A stretch of 20,186 nucleotides of DNA from Flavobacteriaceae bacterium (lineage in GTDB: Bacteria; Bacteroidota; Bacteroidia; Flavobacteriales; Flavobacteriaceae), in contig CANJDA010000020.1 in NCBI GenBank assembly GCA_947472705.1, forward strand, positions 1 through 20,186. The letters run 5' to 3'. Positions 9,024-16,613 of the stretch are shown piece after piece. The position numbers and the translations under genes are program-made. Each line of letters opens with the position of its first letter. Position 1 is the stretch's first letter. Under the pieces are notes generated by a model. It was not told the DNA's origin. It worked only from the letters and a program-made list of their open reading frames with translations, and ran no database searches.

Positions 9024-9127
9024 TGTTGAAAACTTTCTGCATTTTGTATTTATTTAAGACTAAAATTCACAGAATAAAAAAATACAGCTATCTTTATTCA
9101 GAAATCTGTTTTTATCCAATTTTACAA

Positions 9128-10171
9128 ATGAAAAGAAAAGTAACTTTAAAGCAAATTGCCAAAGAGCTTGATGTATCCATATCTACCGTATCCAAATCAC
9201 TTCGTAATAGTCTTGAAATCAGTGAAGATACTCGTCAAAAAGTTCAAGCTTTTGCCAAATTATACAACTACAAACCCAACAATATTGCCCTTAGTTTAAA
9301 AAACAAAAAAACTAAGACGATTTGTATTATTATTCCTGAAATTATTCATCATTTTTTTGCCACTGTTATTAGTGGAGTCGAGAATGTAGCTAACGAAAAT
9401 GGATATAATGTTCTCGTTTGCCTTTCTGACGAATCTTTTGATAAAGAAGTAATTAACATGGAAATGTTGGCTAATGGTAGTATCGATGGATTCATTATGT
9501 CGCTTTCAAAAGAAACACAACAAAAAAAAGATTTTCATCATATAATTGAAGTAATTAATCAAGGTATGCCAGTAGTGATGTTTGACAGAGTCACTAACGA
9601 TATTTTATGTGATAAAGTAATTATCGATGATAATTTGGCTGCATTTAATGCTACTCAATTTTTGATTGACAAAGGATTAAAAAAAACAGCCTTAATCACC
9701 ACCATAGATTATGTAAGTGTTGGAAAATTAAGAACGGAAGGCTATATTAAAGCCTTAAAAAATAATGACCTATTGGTGGATGAAAATTTGATATTAAAAA
9801 TAGAAGACACTGAAAACTTTGAAGACTCTATAGCTGTATTATTAAACAACAATCCTGACTTAGAAGCCATATTTGCAGTAAATGAATTATTTGCAGTGAC
9901 CGCTATAAAAACAGCCAATAAATTAGGTAAAAAAGTTCCCGAAGACCTTTCTGTTATTGGATTTACCGACGGAATTATCTCTAAATATTCATCACCTAGT
10001 ATTACTACTGTTAGCCAAAATGGCGTGAAAATGGGAGGCAAAGCGGCTAAAATGTTAATCGAAAGACTAGAAGCAAAAGAAGAAGACGATGAACAATACA
10101 GAACTGAAGTTATTGAAACCGAATTAGTAGAAAGAGAATCAACCCTTCAATTCAATTCAAAAAATAAATAA
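9128..10171 (+). CDS. LacI-family transcriptional regulator of the alpha-glucan locus
   Basis: This 347-residue protein is predicted to bind an operator in this locus and respond to a sugar such as maltose or a phosphorylated product. The N-terminal HTH is VTLKQIAKELDVSISTVSKSL at residues 5-25, with hinge-helix region YNYKPNNIALSLKNKKT. A periplasmic-binding-protein-like sensor domain follows: TICIIIPEIIHHFFATVISGVENVANENGY, then FDRV, and PEDLSVIGFTDG. A longer frame starts at 9002, but its 42 extra residues do not resemble the family and would contain the operator. The ATG at 9128 opens with MKRKVTLKQIAKEL, the usual LacI N-terminus. The gene diverges from susC and precedes the permease gene by 134 bp. 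Bacteroides starch loci use SusR instead. Whether it represses or activates, and its ligand, cannot be read from sequence. Confidence 0.93.
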   Translation: MKRKVTLKQIAKELDVSISTVSKSLRNSLEISEDTRQKVQAFAKLYNYKPNNIALSLKNKKTKTICIIIPEIIHHFFATVISGVENVANENGYNVLVCLSDESFDKEVINMEMLANGSIDGFIMSLSKETQQKKDFHHIIEVINQGMPVVMFDRVTNDILCDKVIIDDNLAAFNATQFLIDKGLKKTALITTIDYVSVGKLRTEGYIKALKNNDLLVDENLILKIEDTENFEDSIAVLLNNNPDLEAIFAVNELFAVTAIKTANKLGKKVPEDLSVIGFTDGIISKYSSPSITTVSQNGVKMGGKAAKMLIERLEAKEEDDEQYRTEVIETELVERESTLQFNSKNK

Positions 10172-10172
10172 T

Positions 10173-10200
10173 AATTCATAATTCACAATTCATAATTTTT
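10173..10200 (+). repeat. Short AT-rich tandem heptamers
   Basis: Directly after the regulator stop codon there are four 7-bp units: AATTCAT, AATTCAC, AATTCAT and AATTTTT. They look like low-complexity repeat sequence of the sort often found between genes in AT-rich genomes. There is no stem, so it is not a terminator. No function is assigned. Confidence 0.4.
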
Positions 10201-10216
10201 ATATATTTACAACCAA

Positions 10217-10308
10217 TTATCAAAGCTTATACTTTTACTTCGAAAACAAAAATAAGTTTTGATAAGCATAGCGCTTATCGTTTTATAAATCAATAAATAA
10301 CGATAATG
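10217..10308 (+). promoter_or_regulatory. Permease leader with interlocking inverted repeats
   Basis: Three inverted repeats share arms upstream of and across the permease ATG. Repeat A is TTATCAAA (10217-10224) with TTTGATAA (10258-10265). Repeat B is GATAAGC (10261-10267) with GCTTATC (10273-10279). Repeat C is TTATCGTT (10275-10282) with AACGATAA (10299-10306), which ends on the A of the ATG at 10306. A and B cannot form together, nor can B and C, whereas A and C can. If the region is transcribed, this could be an on/off structure controlling translation. As DNA it could be a cluster of GATAA-type sites. Function is inferred. Confidence 0.4.
10225..10244 (+). promoter_or_regulatory. Tandem-hexamer regulatory motif, copy 2 (permease upstream)
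   Basis: GCTTATACTTTTACTTCGAA matches the susC-upstream motif in 19 of 20 positions, in the same strand orientation, with hexamers CTTATA, CTTTTA and CTTCGA. It ends 61 bp before the permease start codon and lies within the loop of inverted repeat A. Its presence upstream of both transport gene groups suggests that they are co-regulated. Confidence 0.5.
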
Positions 10309-11712
10309 GAAAAGCGTAAGTTAAGTTTCTGGCAAATTTGGAACATGAGTTTCGGATTTCTAGGAATTCAATTTGGATTTGCCTTACAAGGCGGATTCAT
10401 GTCTAGAATTTTTCAAACTCTTGGTGCCGATGTAGATAGTATTCCTGGCTTATGGATTGCTGCACCGCTAACCGGTTTATTAGTACAACCCATAATAGGA
10501 TATTTGTCAGACAATACTTGGAGTCCAAAGTTTGGTAGAAGAAAACCTTATTTCCTAATCGGAGCCATTTTAGCCTCTACCACGCTTTTTTTCATGCCAC
10601 ATTCTCCAGTTTTATGGATTGCTGCAGGATTGTTGTGGGTTCTTGATTCTTCCATTAATATTAGCATGGAACCTTTTCGGGCCCTTGTTGCTGATAAACT
10701 TCCTGAGTCACAACGTTCCAATGGTTTTGTGGTTCAAACATTAATAATCGGAATTGGAACTTGGATTGCTAGTAATTTACCTTGGCTGGTAAACAAATTA
10801 GGCGTTTCAAACGAAGCCGATGCCGGTGTTATTCCTCCATCTGTAGTAGTTGCCTTTTCGATTGGAGGTTTTGTTTTTATTACAAGTATCATATACACTT
10901 TAGTAACTACAAAAGAAGATCCACCAGTAGATTTAGAAAAATTCCTTTCAGAAAAAAAAGAAAATCGATTTGTTACTGATCTAGTGGCAAGTTTAAAAGA
11001 CATGCCTTCTACAATGAAAAAACTGGGCCTAATTCAGTTTTTTAGTTGGTTTGCCTTTTTTACTATGTGGAGCTTATCTATGCCTGCTTTAACAGAGCAT
11101 GTTTATCACTCTCCAAAACCTGACATTAAAGAATATGCTAAATTAGATACCGATGGAAAAGAGTTGAAAGACGAAAACAAAAATGTATTGTTTTTAAACG
11201 AATCTAAAGAAACCGAATATAAATCAAAAGACAAAGTGTACAATGATGCTGCCGATTTGGTAGGCTCCGCAACTGGAATTTACGGATTGTCTTCAATGGC
11301 CTTTGCCCTCTTATTGTCATTTTATACGCTAAAAAATAAAATAAACAGAAAATACATCCACATGGCTTCCCTAATACTTGGAGGAATTGGATTTATTTTT
11401 ATGTATTTCGCAACCCCATCAACTTTATTATATTCCTTTATTTTAATTGGATTATCATGGGGAAGTATACTTTCAATGCCTTATGCCATGCTTTCAAGTT
11501 CGGTAAATCCAAATAAAATGGGAATGATGATGGGATTATTCAATATGTTTATTGTAATTCCACAAATTATTGCTGCGCTTGGTGGTATCAATTTTTTATA
11601 CAAATTGATTGGTCAAGCTCATATTAATGCTATGATTTTAGCAGGTTTATCTTTAATAATTGCAGGATTATGTAATTTTTTAATCACCGATAAACATGCA
11701 ATTTCAGGTTAA
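10306..11712 (+). CDS. MFS sugar permease, maltose/SLC45-like
   Basis: This 468-residue inner-membrane protein probably carries maltose or another short alpha-glucoside from periplasm to cytoplasm by cation symport. It has about twelve hydrophobic segments. The TM2-TM3 loop carries the MFS signature LSDNTWSPKFGRRKPY (67-82), close to the RxGRRxP form of SLC45/sucrose-type transporters. An unusual hydrophilic stretch at about 262-318, rich in Lys, Asp and Glu, separates the predicted TM7 and TM8. In the standard MFS topology this loop would face the periplasm. The gene is followed 10 nt later by the beta-phosphoglucomutase gene and then by the GH65 phosphorylase gene, which points to a disaccharide substrate for phosphorolysis. 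Exact substrate and coupling ion are inferences. Confidence 0.88.
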   Translation: MEKRKLSFWQIWNMSFGFLGIQFGFALQGGFMSRIFQTLGADVDSIPGLWIAAPLTGLLVQPIIGYLSDNTWSPKFGRRKPYFLIGAILASTTLFFMPHSPVLWIAAGLLWVLDSSINISMEPFRALVADKLPESQRSNGFVVQTLIIGIGTWIASNLPWLVNKLGVSNEADAGVIPPSVVVAFSIGGFVFITSIIYTLVTTKEDPPVDLEKFLSEKKENRFVTDLVASLKDMPSTMKKLGLIQFFSWFAFFTMWSLSMPALTEHVYHSPKPDIKEYAKLDTDGKELKDENKNVLFLNESKETEYKSKDKVYNDAADLVGSATGIYGLSSMAFALLLSFYTLKNKINRKYIHMASLILGGIGFIFMYFATPSTLLYSFILIGLSWGSILSMPYAMLSSSVNPNKMGMMMGLFNMFIVIPQIIAALGGINFLYKLIGQAHINAMILAGLSLIIAGLCNFLITDKHAISG

Positions 11713-11722
11713 AAAAAACGAA

Positions 11723-12379
11723 ATGAAACAAAAAAAAGCATTCATATTCGACCTTGACGGCGTTATTGTTGACACCGCTAAATACCATTTTTTAGCTTGG
11801 CAAAAAATAGCAAACCAACTTGGCATCGAATTTACACATGAACACAACGAAGAATTAAAAGGAGTAAGTCGGATTCGGTCTCTTGATATTATTTTAGCCT
11901 TGGGAAATATCCAAGCTTCTCAAGAAGACAAAAACCAATGGCTTACACAAAAAAATAATGATTATCTCACCTATATTGAGAATATGAACGAATCCGAAAT
12001 TCTACCCGGAGTTCTCAATGTATTAGAGTACATCAAAGAAAAACAACAATTAATCGCACTCGGTTCGGCTAGCAAAAATGCCCGACCTATTTTAGAAAAA
12101 GTAAAAGTTATGCATTTGTTTGATGCTATTGTTGACGGTAATGACGTGACTAATGCAAAACCCGATCCAGAAGTTTTCGTAAGAGCTGCTCAATTATTAA
12201 ATGTTTCTAATGAAAACGCCATAGTATTTGAAGATGCTGTTGCCGGAGTCCAAGCTGCTAATATAGCTCACATGATAAGCATAGGAATTGGTGATTCCAA
12301 AATTTTACACGAAGCAAAATACAATTTTAAAGATTTTACATTCATAGATGTCTCATTTATTAAGGCCTTAATGAATTAA
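11723..12379 (+). CDS. pgmB: Beta-phosphoglucomutase
   Basis: This cytoplasmic HAD-superfamily enzyme converts beta-D-glucose 1-phosphate, made by the adjacent GH65 phosphorylase, into glucose 6-phosphate. The 218-residue length fits the family. Residues equivalent to the well-studied Lactococcus lactis enzyme are in place: FDLDG with nucleophile D10 and acid/base D12, R50 in LKGVSRIRSL, S115 in GSAS, K146 in AKPDPEVF, and E170-D171 in VFEDAVAG. An upstream in-frame ATG at 11696 would overlap the permease gene and add nine residues (MQFQVKKNE). The ATG at 11723 starts MKQKKAFIFDLDG, the family norm, and leaves a 10-nt gap after the permease gene, so I prefer it. Function is well supported by both motifs and neighbours. 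Confidence 0.96.
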   Translation: MKQKKAFIFDLDGVIVDTAKYHFLAWQKIANQLGIEFTHEHNEELKGVSRIRSLDIILALGNIQASQEDKNQWLTQKNNDYLTYIENMNESEILPGVLNVLEYIKEKQQLIALGSASKNARPILEKVKVMHLFDAIVDGNDVTNAKPDPEVFVRAAQLLNVSNENAIVFEDAVAGVQAANIAHMISIGIGDSKILHEAKYNFKDFTFIDVSFIKALMN

Positions 12380-12413
12380 AAATTGAATGATAAAAGGAAA
12401 ATAAAAAAATACA

Positions 12414-14717
12414 ATGAACCAAGATTATATTAAACCAGACAATTGGTCAATTATTGAAGAAGGATTTGATGCAGAACAGGTAAAATCATCTGAAAGTCTT
12501 TTCAGTATTGGGAACGGCGCTATGGGGCAACGTGCCAATTTTGAAGAATTTTATTCAGGCGATACCTTTCAAGGAAGCTACATCGGTGGTATTTACTATC
12601 CAGACAAAACCAAAGTGGGTTGGTGGAAAAATGGCTATCCAGAATACTTTGCTAAAGTATTAAACGCACCTAACTGGATTGGAATTAACATCGAAATAAA
12701 TGGTGAAAATTTAGATTTAGCAGCTTGCAAAGAAGTTAAAAAATTTCGTCGTGAGCTAAATATGAAAGAAGGCATCTACTACCGTTCCTTTGAAGCAACC
12801 TTGCAAAACGGGACTGAGATTTCCGTAAATGTGCAACGTTTCCTTTCCTTAGATTTGGATGAAGTGGGTGCAATCAATTATGAAATTACGCCACTTAACA
12901 TGGATGCTAAAATAGTTTTTAAACCCTATGTTGATGCCGGTGTTCATAATGAAGATGCCAATTGGGAAGAGAAATTCTGGGAACCACTAGAGGTTACGAA
13001 TTTTGGGAACGAGGCTTTTGTTACTGCTCGAACGTTTAAAACCCATTTTACAGCAACCACTTTCATGCAAAACAACTTAATGTTGAATGGCAAAAATCAA
13101 AATGGTTCTCCATCCAATGTGGCAACTTCCAAGGAAAAAATTGAGTTTACTTATGAAGTAATGGTAGCAACTGGAGAAACAGCTGCCCTACAAAAACTAG
13201 GCGGTTATACTGTATCCATGAATCATGAAAACACCTTACTTGCCGCTAAAAATGTTATAAAAGATGCCTTGAAAGTAGGATATGTAAACTTACTGCTAGA
13301 GCAAATAAATCAATGGGGTAAAATTTGGGAAATGAGCGACATTACCATTGATGGTGATGTAAAAGCACAACAAGGCATACGTTTCAATATCTTCCAATTA
13401 AACCAAACCTATTTAGGGAAAGATTTCCGTTTAAATATCGGTCCAAAAGGCTTTACTGGTGAAAAATATGGCGGTTCTACTTATTGGGATACCGAAGCCT
13501 ATTGCATTCCTTTTTATATGGCAACCAAAGACCAACAAGTAGCTAGAAATCTTTTGGCCTATCGTTATAATCAATTGGATAAAGCCATTGAAAATGCTGG
13601 TAAGTTAGGTTTCAAAAACGGCGCGGCTTTGTATCCAATGGTTACCATGAACGGAGAAGAATGTCATAACGAATGGGAAATTACTTTTGAAGAAATTCAT
13701 AGAAACGGTGCAATAGCCTTTGCTATTTTTAATTATTATCGTTTCACTGGAGATTATAGTTATATACCTGAAAAAGGATTAGAAGTACTCATTGGAATTG
13801 CTCGTTTTTGGCATCAAAGAGCTACTTATTCTACACACCGAAATCAATTTGTGATTTTAGGAGTTACAGGTCCAAACGAATATGAAAACAATGTCAACAA
13901 TAATTTCTACACCAATTATTTAGCCAAATGGTGTATTGATTATGCTATTGAACAAATCAACAAAGTAGCCAAAGAATTTGGTAATGATTATGCTCGCATT
14001 ATGAACAAAGTCAATTTAGATGAAGCCGAAATTAGTCATTGGAAAAAAGTAGCCGACAATATGTACTTCCCTTATTCGGAAGAACACGATATTTATTTAC
14101 AACAAGATGGTTTCTTAGATAAAGAATTGGTAAAAGTACACGATTTAGATAAAAGCCAACGCCCTATCAATCAAAAATGGTCATGGGACCGAATCTTACG
14201 TTCTCCTTATATCAAACAGGCCGATACGTTACAAGGATTCTATTTCTTTGAAGATCATTTTACCAAAGACCAATTGGAAAAACATTTCGATTTCTACGAA
14301 CCATTTACTGTTCATGAAAGTTCGCTTTCGCCTTGTGTTCACTCGATACAAGCAGCGACTTTGGGCAGAATGGAACAAGCTTATACATTTTATTTAAGAA
14401 CATCTCGTTTGGATTTGGATGATTACAACAAAGAAGTAGAAGAAGGATTACACATTACTTCTATGGCAGGTACTTGGATGAGTATAGTAGAAGGTTTTGG
14501 TGGCATGCGTGTCAAAAACGATGCTTTACATTTTGAACCAAGAATTCCAACAGAATGGGATGCCTATTCTTTTAAAATAAATTTCAGAAATCAAATTTTA
14601 AAGGTTTCGGTACATCAAAAAGAAACTAAATTTTCGCTGGAAGGCGATAAAGAACTGACCGTTTTTGTTAACGGAAAAGCCGTTCTAGTAGAACCAAACA
14701 GTTTGGTTACTGTATAA
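12414..14717 (+). CDS. GH65 maltose phosphorylase
   Basis: This 767-residue cytoplasmic enzyme is expected to split maltose with phosphate into glucose and beta-glucose 1-phosphate, with inversion, conserving one ATP equivalent per disaccharide. No signal peptide is present. The N-terminal beta-sandwich begins with SLFSIGNGAMGQRANFEE (28-45). The (alpha/alpha)6 barrel contains YGGSTYWDTEAYCIPF (352-367) and the segment NGEECHNEWEITFEEIHRNG (413-432), characteristic of maltose phosphorylases. The general acid is E489 in GVTGPNEYE. K601-Q602 lie in the usual KQADTLQG sequence, and HESSLSPCVHS (634-644) matches the phosphate-binding loop. A 34-nt gap separates it from pgmB. Trehalose- or kojibiose-type specificity is possible in this family, but the setting favours maltose. 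A strong terminator follows the gene. Confidence 0.94.
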   Translation: MNQDYIKPDNWSIIEEGFDAEQVKSSESLFSIGNGAMGQRANFEEFYSGDTFQGSYIGGIYYPDKTKVGWWKNGYPEYFAKVLNAPNWIGINIEINGENLDLAACKEVKKFRRELNMKEGIYYRSFEATLQNGTEISVNVQRFLSLDLDEVGAINYEITPLNMDAKIVFKPYVDAGVHNEDANWEEKFWEPLEVTNFGNEAFVTARTFKTHFTATTFMQNNLMLNGKNQNGSPSNVATSKEKIEFTYEVMVATGETAALQKLGGYTVSMNHENTLLAAKNVIKDALKVGYVNLLLEQINQWGKIWEMSDITIDGDVKAQQGIRFNIFQLNQTYLGKDFRLNIGPKGFTGEKYGGSTYWDTEAYCIPFYMATKDQQVARNLLAYRYNQLDKAIENAGKLGFKNGAALYPMVTMNGEECHNEWEITFEEIHRNGAIAFAIFNYYRFTGDYSYIPEKGLEVLIGIARFWHQRATYSTHRNQFVILGVTGPNEYENNVNNNFYTNYLAKWCIDYAIEQINKVAKEFGNDYARIMNKVNLDEAEISHWKKVADNMYFPYSEEHDIYLQQDGFLDKELVKVHDLDKSQRPINQKWSWDRILRSPYIKQADTLQGFYFFEDHFTKDQLEKHFDFYEPFTVHESSLSPCVHSIQAATLGRMEQAYTFYLRTSRLDLDDYNKEVEEGLHITSMAGTWMSIVEGFGGMRVKNDALHFEPRIPTEWDAYSFKINFRNQILKVSVHQKETKFSLEGDKELTVFVNGKAVLVEPNSLVTV

Positions 14718-14730
14718 TCACAACGCTCAG

Positions 14731-14764
14731 AACCCGACCGCTGTTACTAGTTGTCGGGTTTTTA
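14731..14764 (+). terminator. Intrinsic terminator after the maltose phosphorylase gene
   Basis: The arms AACCCGAC (14731-14738) and GTCGGGTT (14753-14760) form a perfect 8-bp stem rich in G-C around a 14-nt loop. The right arm runs directly into TTTAATTTTA, giving a T-rich tail. The next start codon at 14777 lies only 16 nt after the stem, leaving no room for a separate full promoter downstream. The hairpin therefore probably works as a partial terminator or attenuator between the cytoplasmic and periplasmic enzyme genes. Confidence 0.75.
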
Positions 14765-14776
14765 ATTTTACATCAC

Positions 14777-16609
14777 ATGAAAAAAATCACACTTCTATTG
14801 TTATTTTTTACCTCAGTTTCTTTTGCTCAGATACAAAAAGTGGAGCCGCCATTTTGGTGGAGCAACATGAATCTTTCTGATGTGCAAATTATGTTTTATG
14901 GAAAAAACATTGCTCAAAATGAAGTAACAGTTTCCAACGGAATTATCATCAAAGGAATTCAAAAAACCGAAAATCCAAACTACGTTTTTGTAACTATTGA
15001 CACAAAGAACTTACCTGCTCAAGATTTTGTTTTCACTTTCAAAAACGGGAAAAAATCCTTTTCTCAAAACTATTCGCTAAAAACTAGAAAGGTTAATTCT
15101 AAATTCCGCAAAGGTTATGACAGTTCCGATATGATTTACCTCATCATGTCTGACCGCTTTGCCAATGGAAATCCTAACAACGACAGCGATACTTCAGTTA
15201 CTGAAAAAGGCGATCGAAATAACAAAGATGGGCGTCATGGTGGTGACATTGAAGGCATCATAATACATTTAGATTATTTAAAAGAACTAGGAGTAACAGC
15301 GGTTTGGCCAACACCTCTTTGTGAGGATAATGATGAACACGCTTCTTATCATACTTATGGCCAATCAGATGTGTATAAAATAGACCCCCGTTTCGGGACC
15401 AATGAAGACTACTTAAAACTAAGCACCGAATTGCACAAACGAGGCATGAAAAACATCATGGACTATGTCACCAATCACTGGGGATGGCAACATTGGATGA
15501 TCAAAGATTTACCAACTTATGATTGGATTCATCAATTCCCAGGTTATTCTCAATCGAACTATAAAATGACTACCCAATTTGACCCTAATGCTTCTGCTAT
15601 TGATACCAAGAATTGTGTGGATGGTTGGTTCGTCAAGTCGATGCCTGATTTGAATCAATCAAATCCTTTGGTGTTGAATTATTTAACTCAGAATGCCATC
15701 TGGTGGATTGAATATGCCGATTTAGACGGATTCAGAGTAGATACCTATTCCTATAACGATAAAGATGGCATTTCCAAATGGACGAAAGCCATCACCGATG
15801 AATATCCAAATTTCAATATTGTTGGCGAAGTGTGGATGCACAACCAAGCACAAATGGCCTATTGGCAAAAAGACAGTAAAGTGGGTGCCATAGAAAGTTT
15901 TAATTCGCATTTACCTAGTGTCATGGATTTTACCTTACACGATGCTTTAGAAAAGGTTTTCAATGAAGACAAAGCAGAATGGGACAAGGGCATGATAAAA
16001 ATTTATGACAATTTTGCTAACGATTTTTTATACCCTAACATTAATAATATGTTGGTTTTTGCCGAAAATCACGATACCAATCGGTTCAATCAGGTCTATA
16101 AAAATGATTTCAAAAAATACCAAATGGCAATGACTCTCTTAGCTACCATTCGAGGTATTCCACAACTATATTATGGGTCTGAAATTGGTATGTCAGGAAA
16201 CAAAAGTGATGGCGATGGCGACATTCGTAGAGATTTTCCAGGTGGTTGGAATAACGATTCTAATAATGCCTTCATCTCAACTGGAAGAACTACCGAACAA
16301 CAACAATTTCATGATTTCACGGCCAAATTATTCAATTGGCGAAAAAACAAAGAAGTAGTTCATTTTGGAAAAATGATGCATTACGTTCCCGAAAATAATG
16401 TTTATGTTTATTTCCGTTACAACGAAAAGGAAACCGTTATGGTGGTCATTAACAATAATCCCGATAATCAAACTTTCAAAACCAAAAGATTCTCAGAAAG
16501 TATCAAAAACTACACTTCTGGTAAAGATGTTTTAACAGATAAATCATTTGACTTAAATAAAGAGATTAGCATCGAAGGGAAATCTGTTTTACTATTAGAA
16601 TTAAAATAA
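14777..16609 (+). CDS. Periplasmic GH13 cyclomaltodextrinase/neopullulanase (SusA-like)
   Basis: This 610-residue enzyme should hydrolyse cyclodextrins, pullulan or maltooligosaccharides imported by SusC. A signal peptide (1-17, cleaved before QIQ) is followed by a cyclomaltodextrinase-type N-terminal domain at about 20-105 (VEPPFWWSNM, VQIMFYGKNI), as in the Flavobacterium cyclomaltodextrinase family and Bacteroides SusA. The GH13 barrel carries MDYVTNH (228-234), GFRVDT with nucleophile D322, VGEVW with acid/base E351, and ENHDTNRF with D433. A Gly/Asp-rich loop KSDGDGDIRRDF lies at 476-487, and a beta-sandwich domain closes the protein from about 530. No lipobox or T9SS tail is present, so the periplasm is the likely site. 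Its start lies 16 nt beyond the terminator stem, and the GH31 gene follows after 4 nt. Which substrate is preferred is not decided by sequence. Confidence 0.92.
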   Translation: MKKITLLLLFFTSVSFAQIQKVEPPFWWSNMNLSDVQIMFYGKNIAQNEVTVSNGIIIKGIQKTENPNYVFVTIDTKNLPAQDFVFTFKNGKKSFSQNYSLKTRKVNSKFRKGYDSSDMIYLIMSDRFANGNPNNDSDTSVTEKGDRNNKDGRHGGDIEGIIIHLDYLKELGVTAVWPTPLCEDNDEHASYHTYGQSDVYKIDPRFGTNEDYLKLSTELHKRGMKNIMDYVTNHWGWQHWMIKDLPTYDWIHQFPGYSQSNYKMTTQFDPNASAIDTKNCVDGWFVKSMPDLNQSNPLVLNYLTQNAIWWIEYADLDGFRVDTYSYNDKDGISKWTKAITDEYPNFNIVGEVWMHNQAQMAYWQKDSKVGAIESFNSHLPSVMDFTLHDALEKVFNEDKAEWDKGMIKIYDNFANDFLYPNINNMLVFAENHDTNRFNQVYKNDFKKYQMAMTLLATIRGIPQLYYGSEIGMSGNKSDGDGDIRRDFPGGWNNDSNNAFISTGRTTEQQQFHDFTAKLFNWRKNKEVVHFGKMMHYVPENNVYVYFRYNEKETVMVVINNNPDNQTFKTKRFSESIKNYTSGKDVLTDKSFDLNKEISIEGKSVLLLELK

Positions 16610-16613
16610 AACT

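Larger units (their letters stand above)
8903..9127. promoter_or_regulatory. Divergent promoter region between susC and the LacI-type regulator gene
   Basis: This 225-bp AT-rich gap must carry the start signals for both clusters. It holds the LacI-type palindrome near its centre (9010-9023) and the tandem-hexamer motif nearer susC (8934-8953). I found no convincing match to the flavobacterial -7 element TAnnTTTG on either strand, so the promoters themselves are not placed. A frame open from an ATG at 9002 to the regulator ATG encodes a cysteine- and aromatic-rich 42-residue stretch unlike any LacI N-terminus. I therefore treat it as non-coding. Confidence 0.7.

Noticed and set aside
10173..10200. 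AATTCAT tandem heptamers considered as a CRISPR-like or mobile-element trace
   Set aside because: Units are only 7 bp, low complexity and without spacers or flanking duplications.
10240..10262. Split copy of the LacI operator halves upstream of the permease (CGAAAAC at 10241-10247 and GTTTTGA at 10256-10262)
   Set aside because: The halves are 8 bp further apart than in the 14-bp palindrome and one half is imperfect, which a LacI dimer would not normally tolerate.
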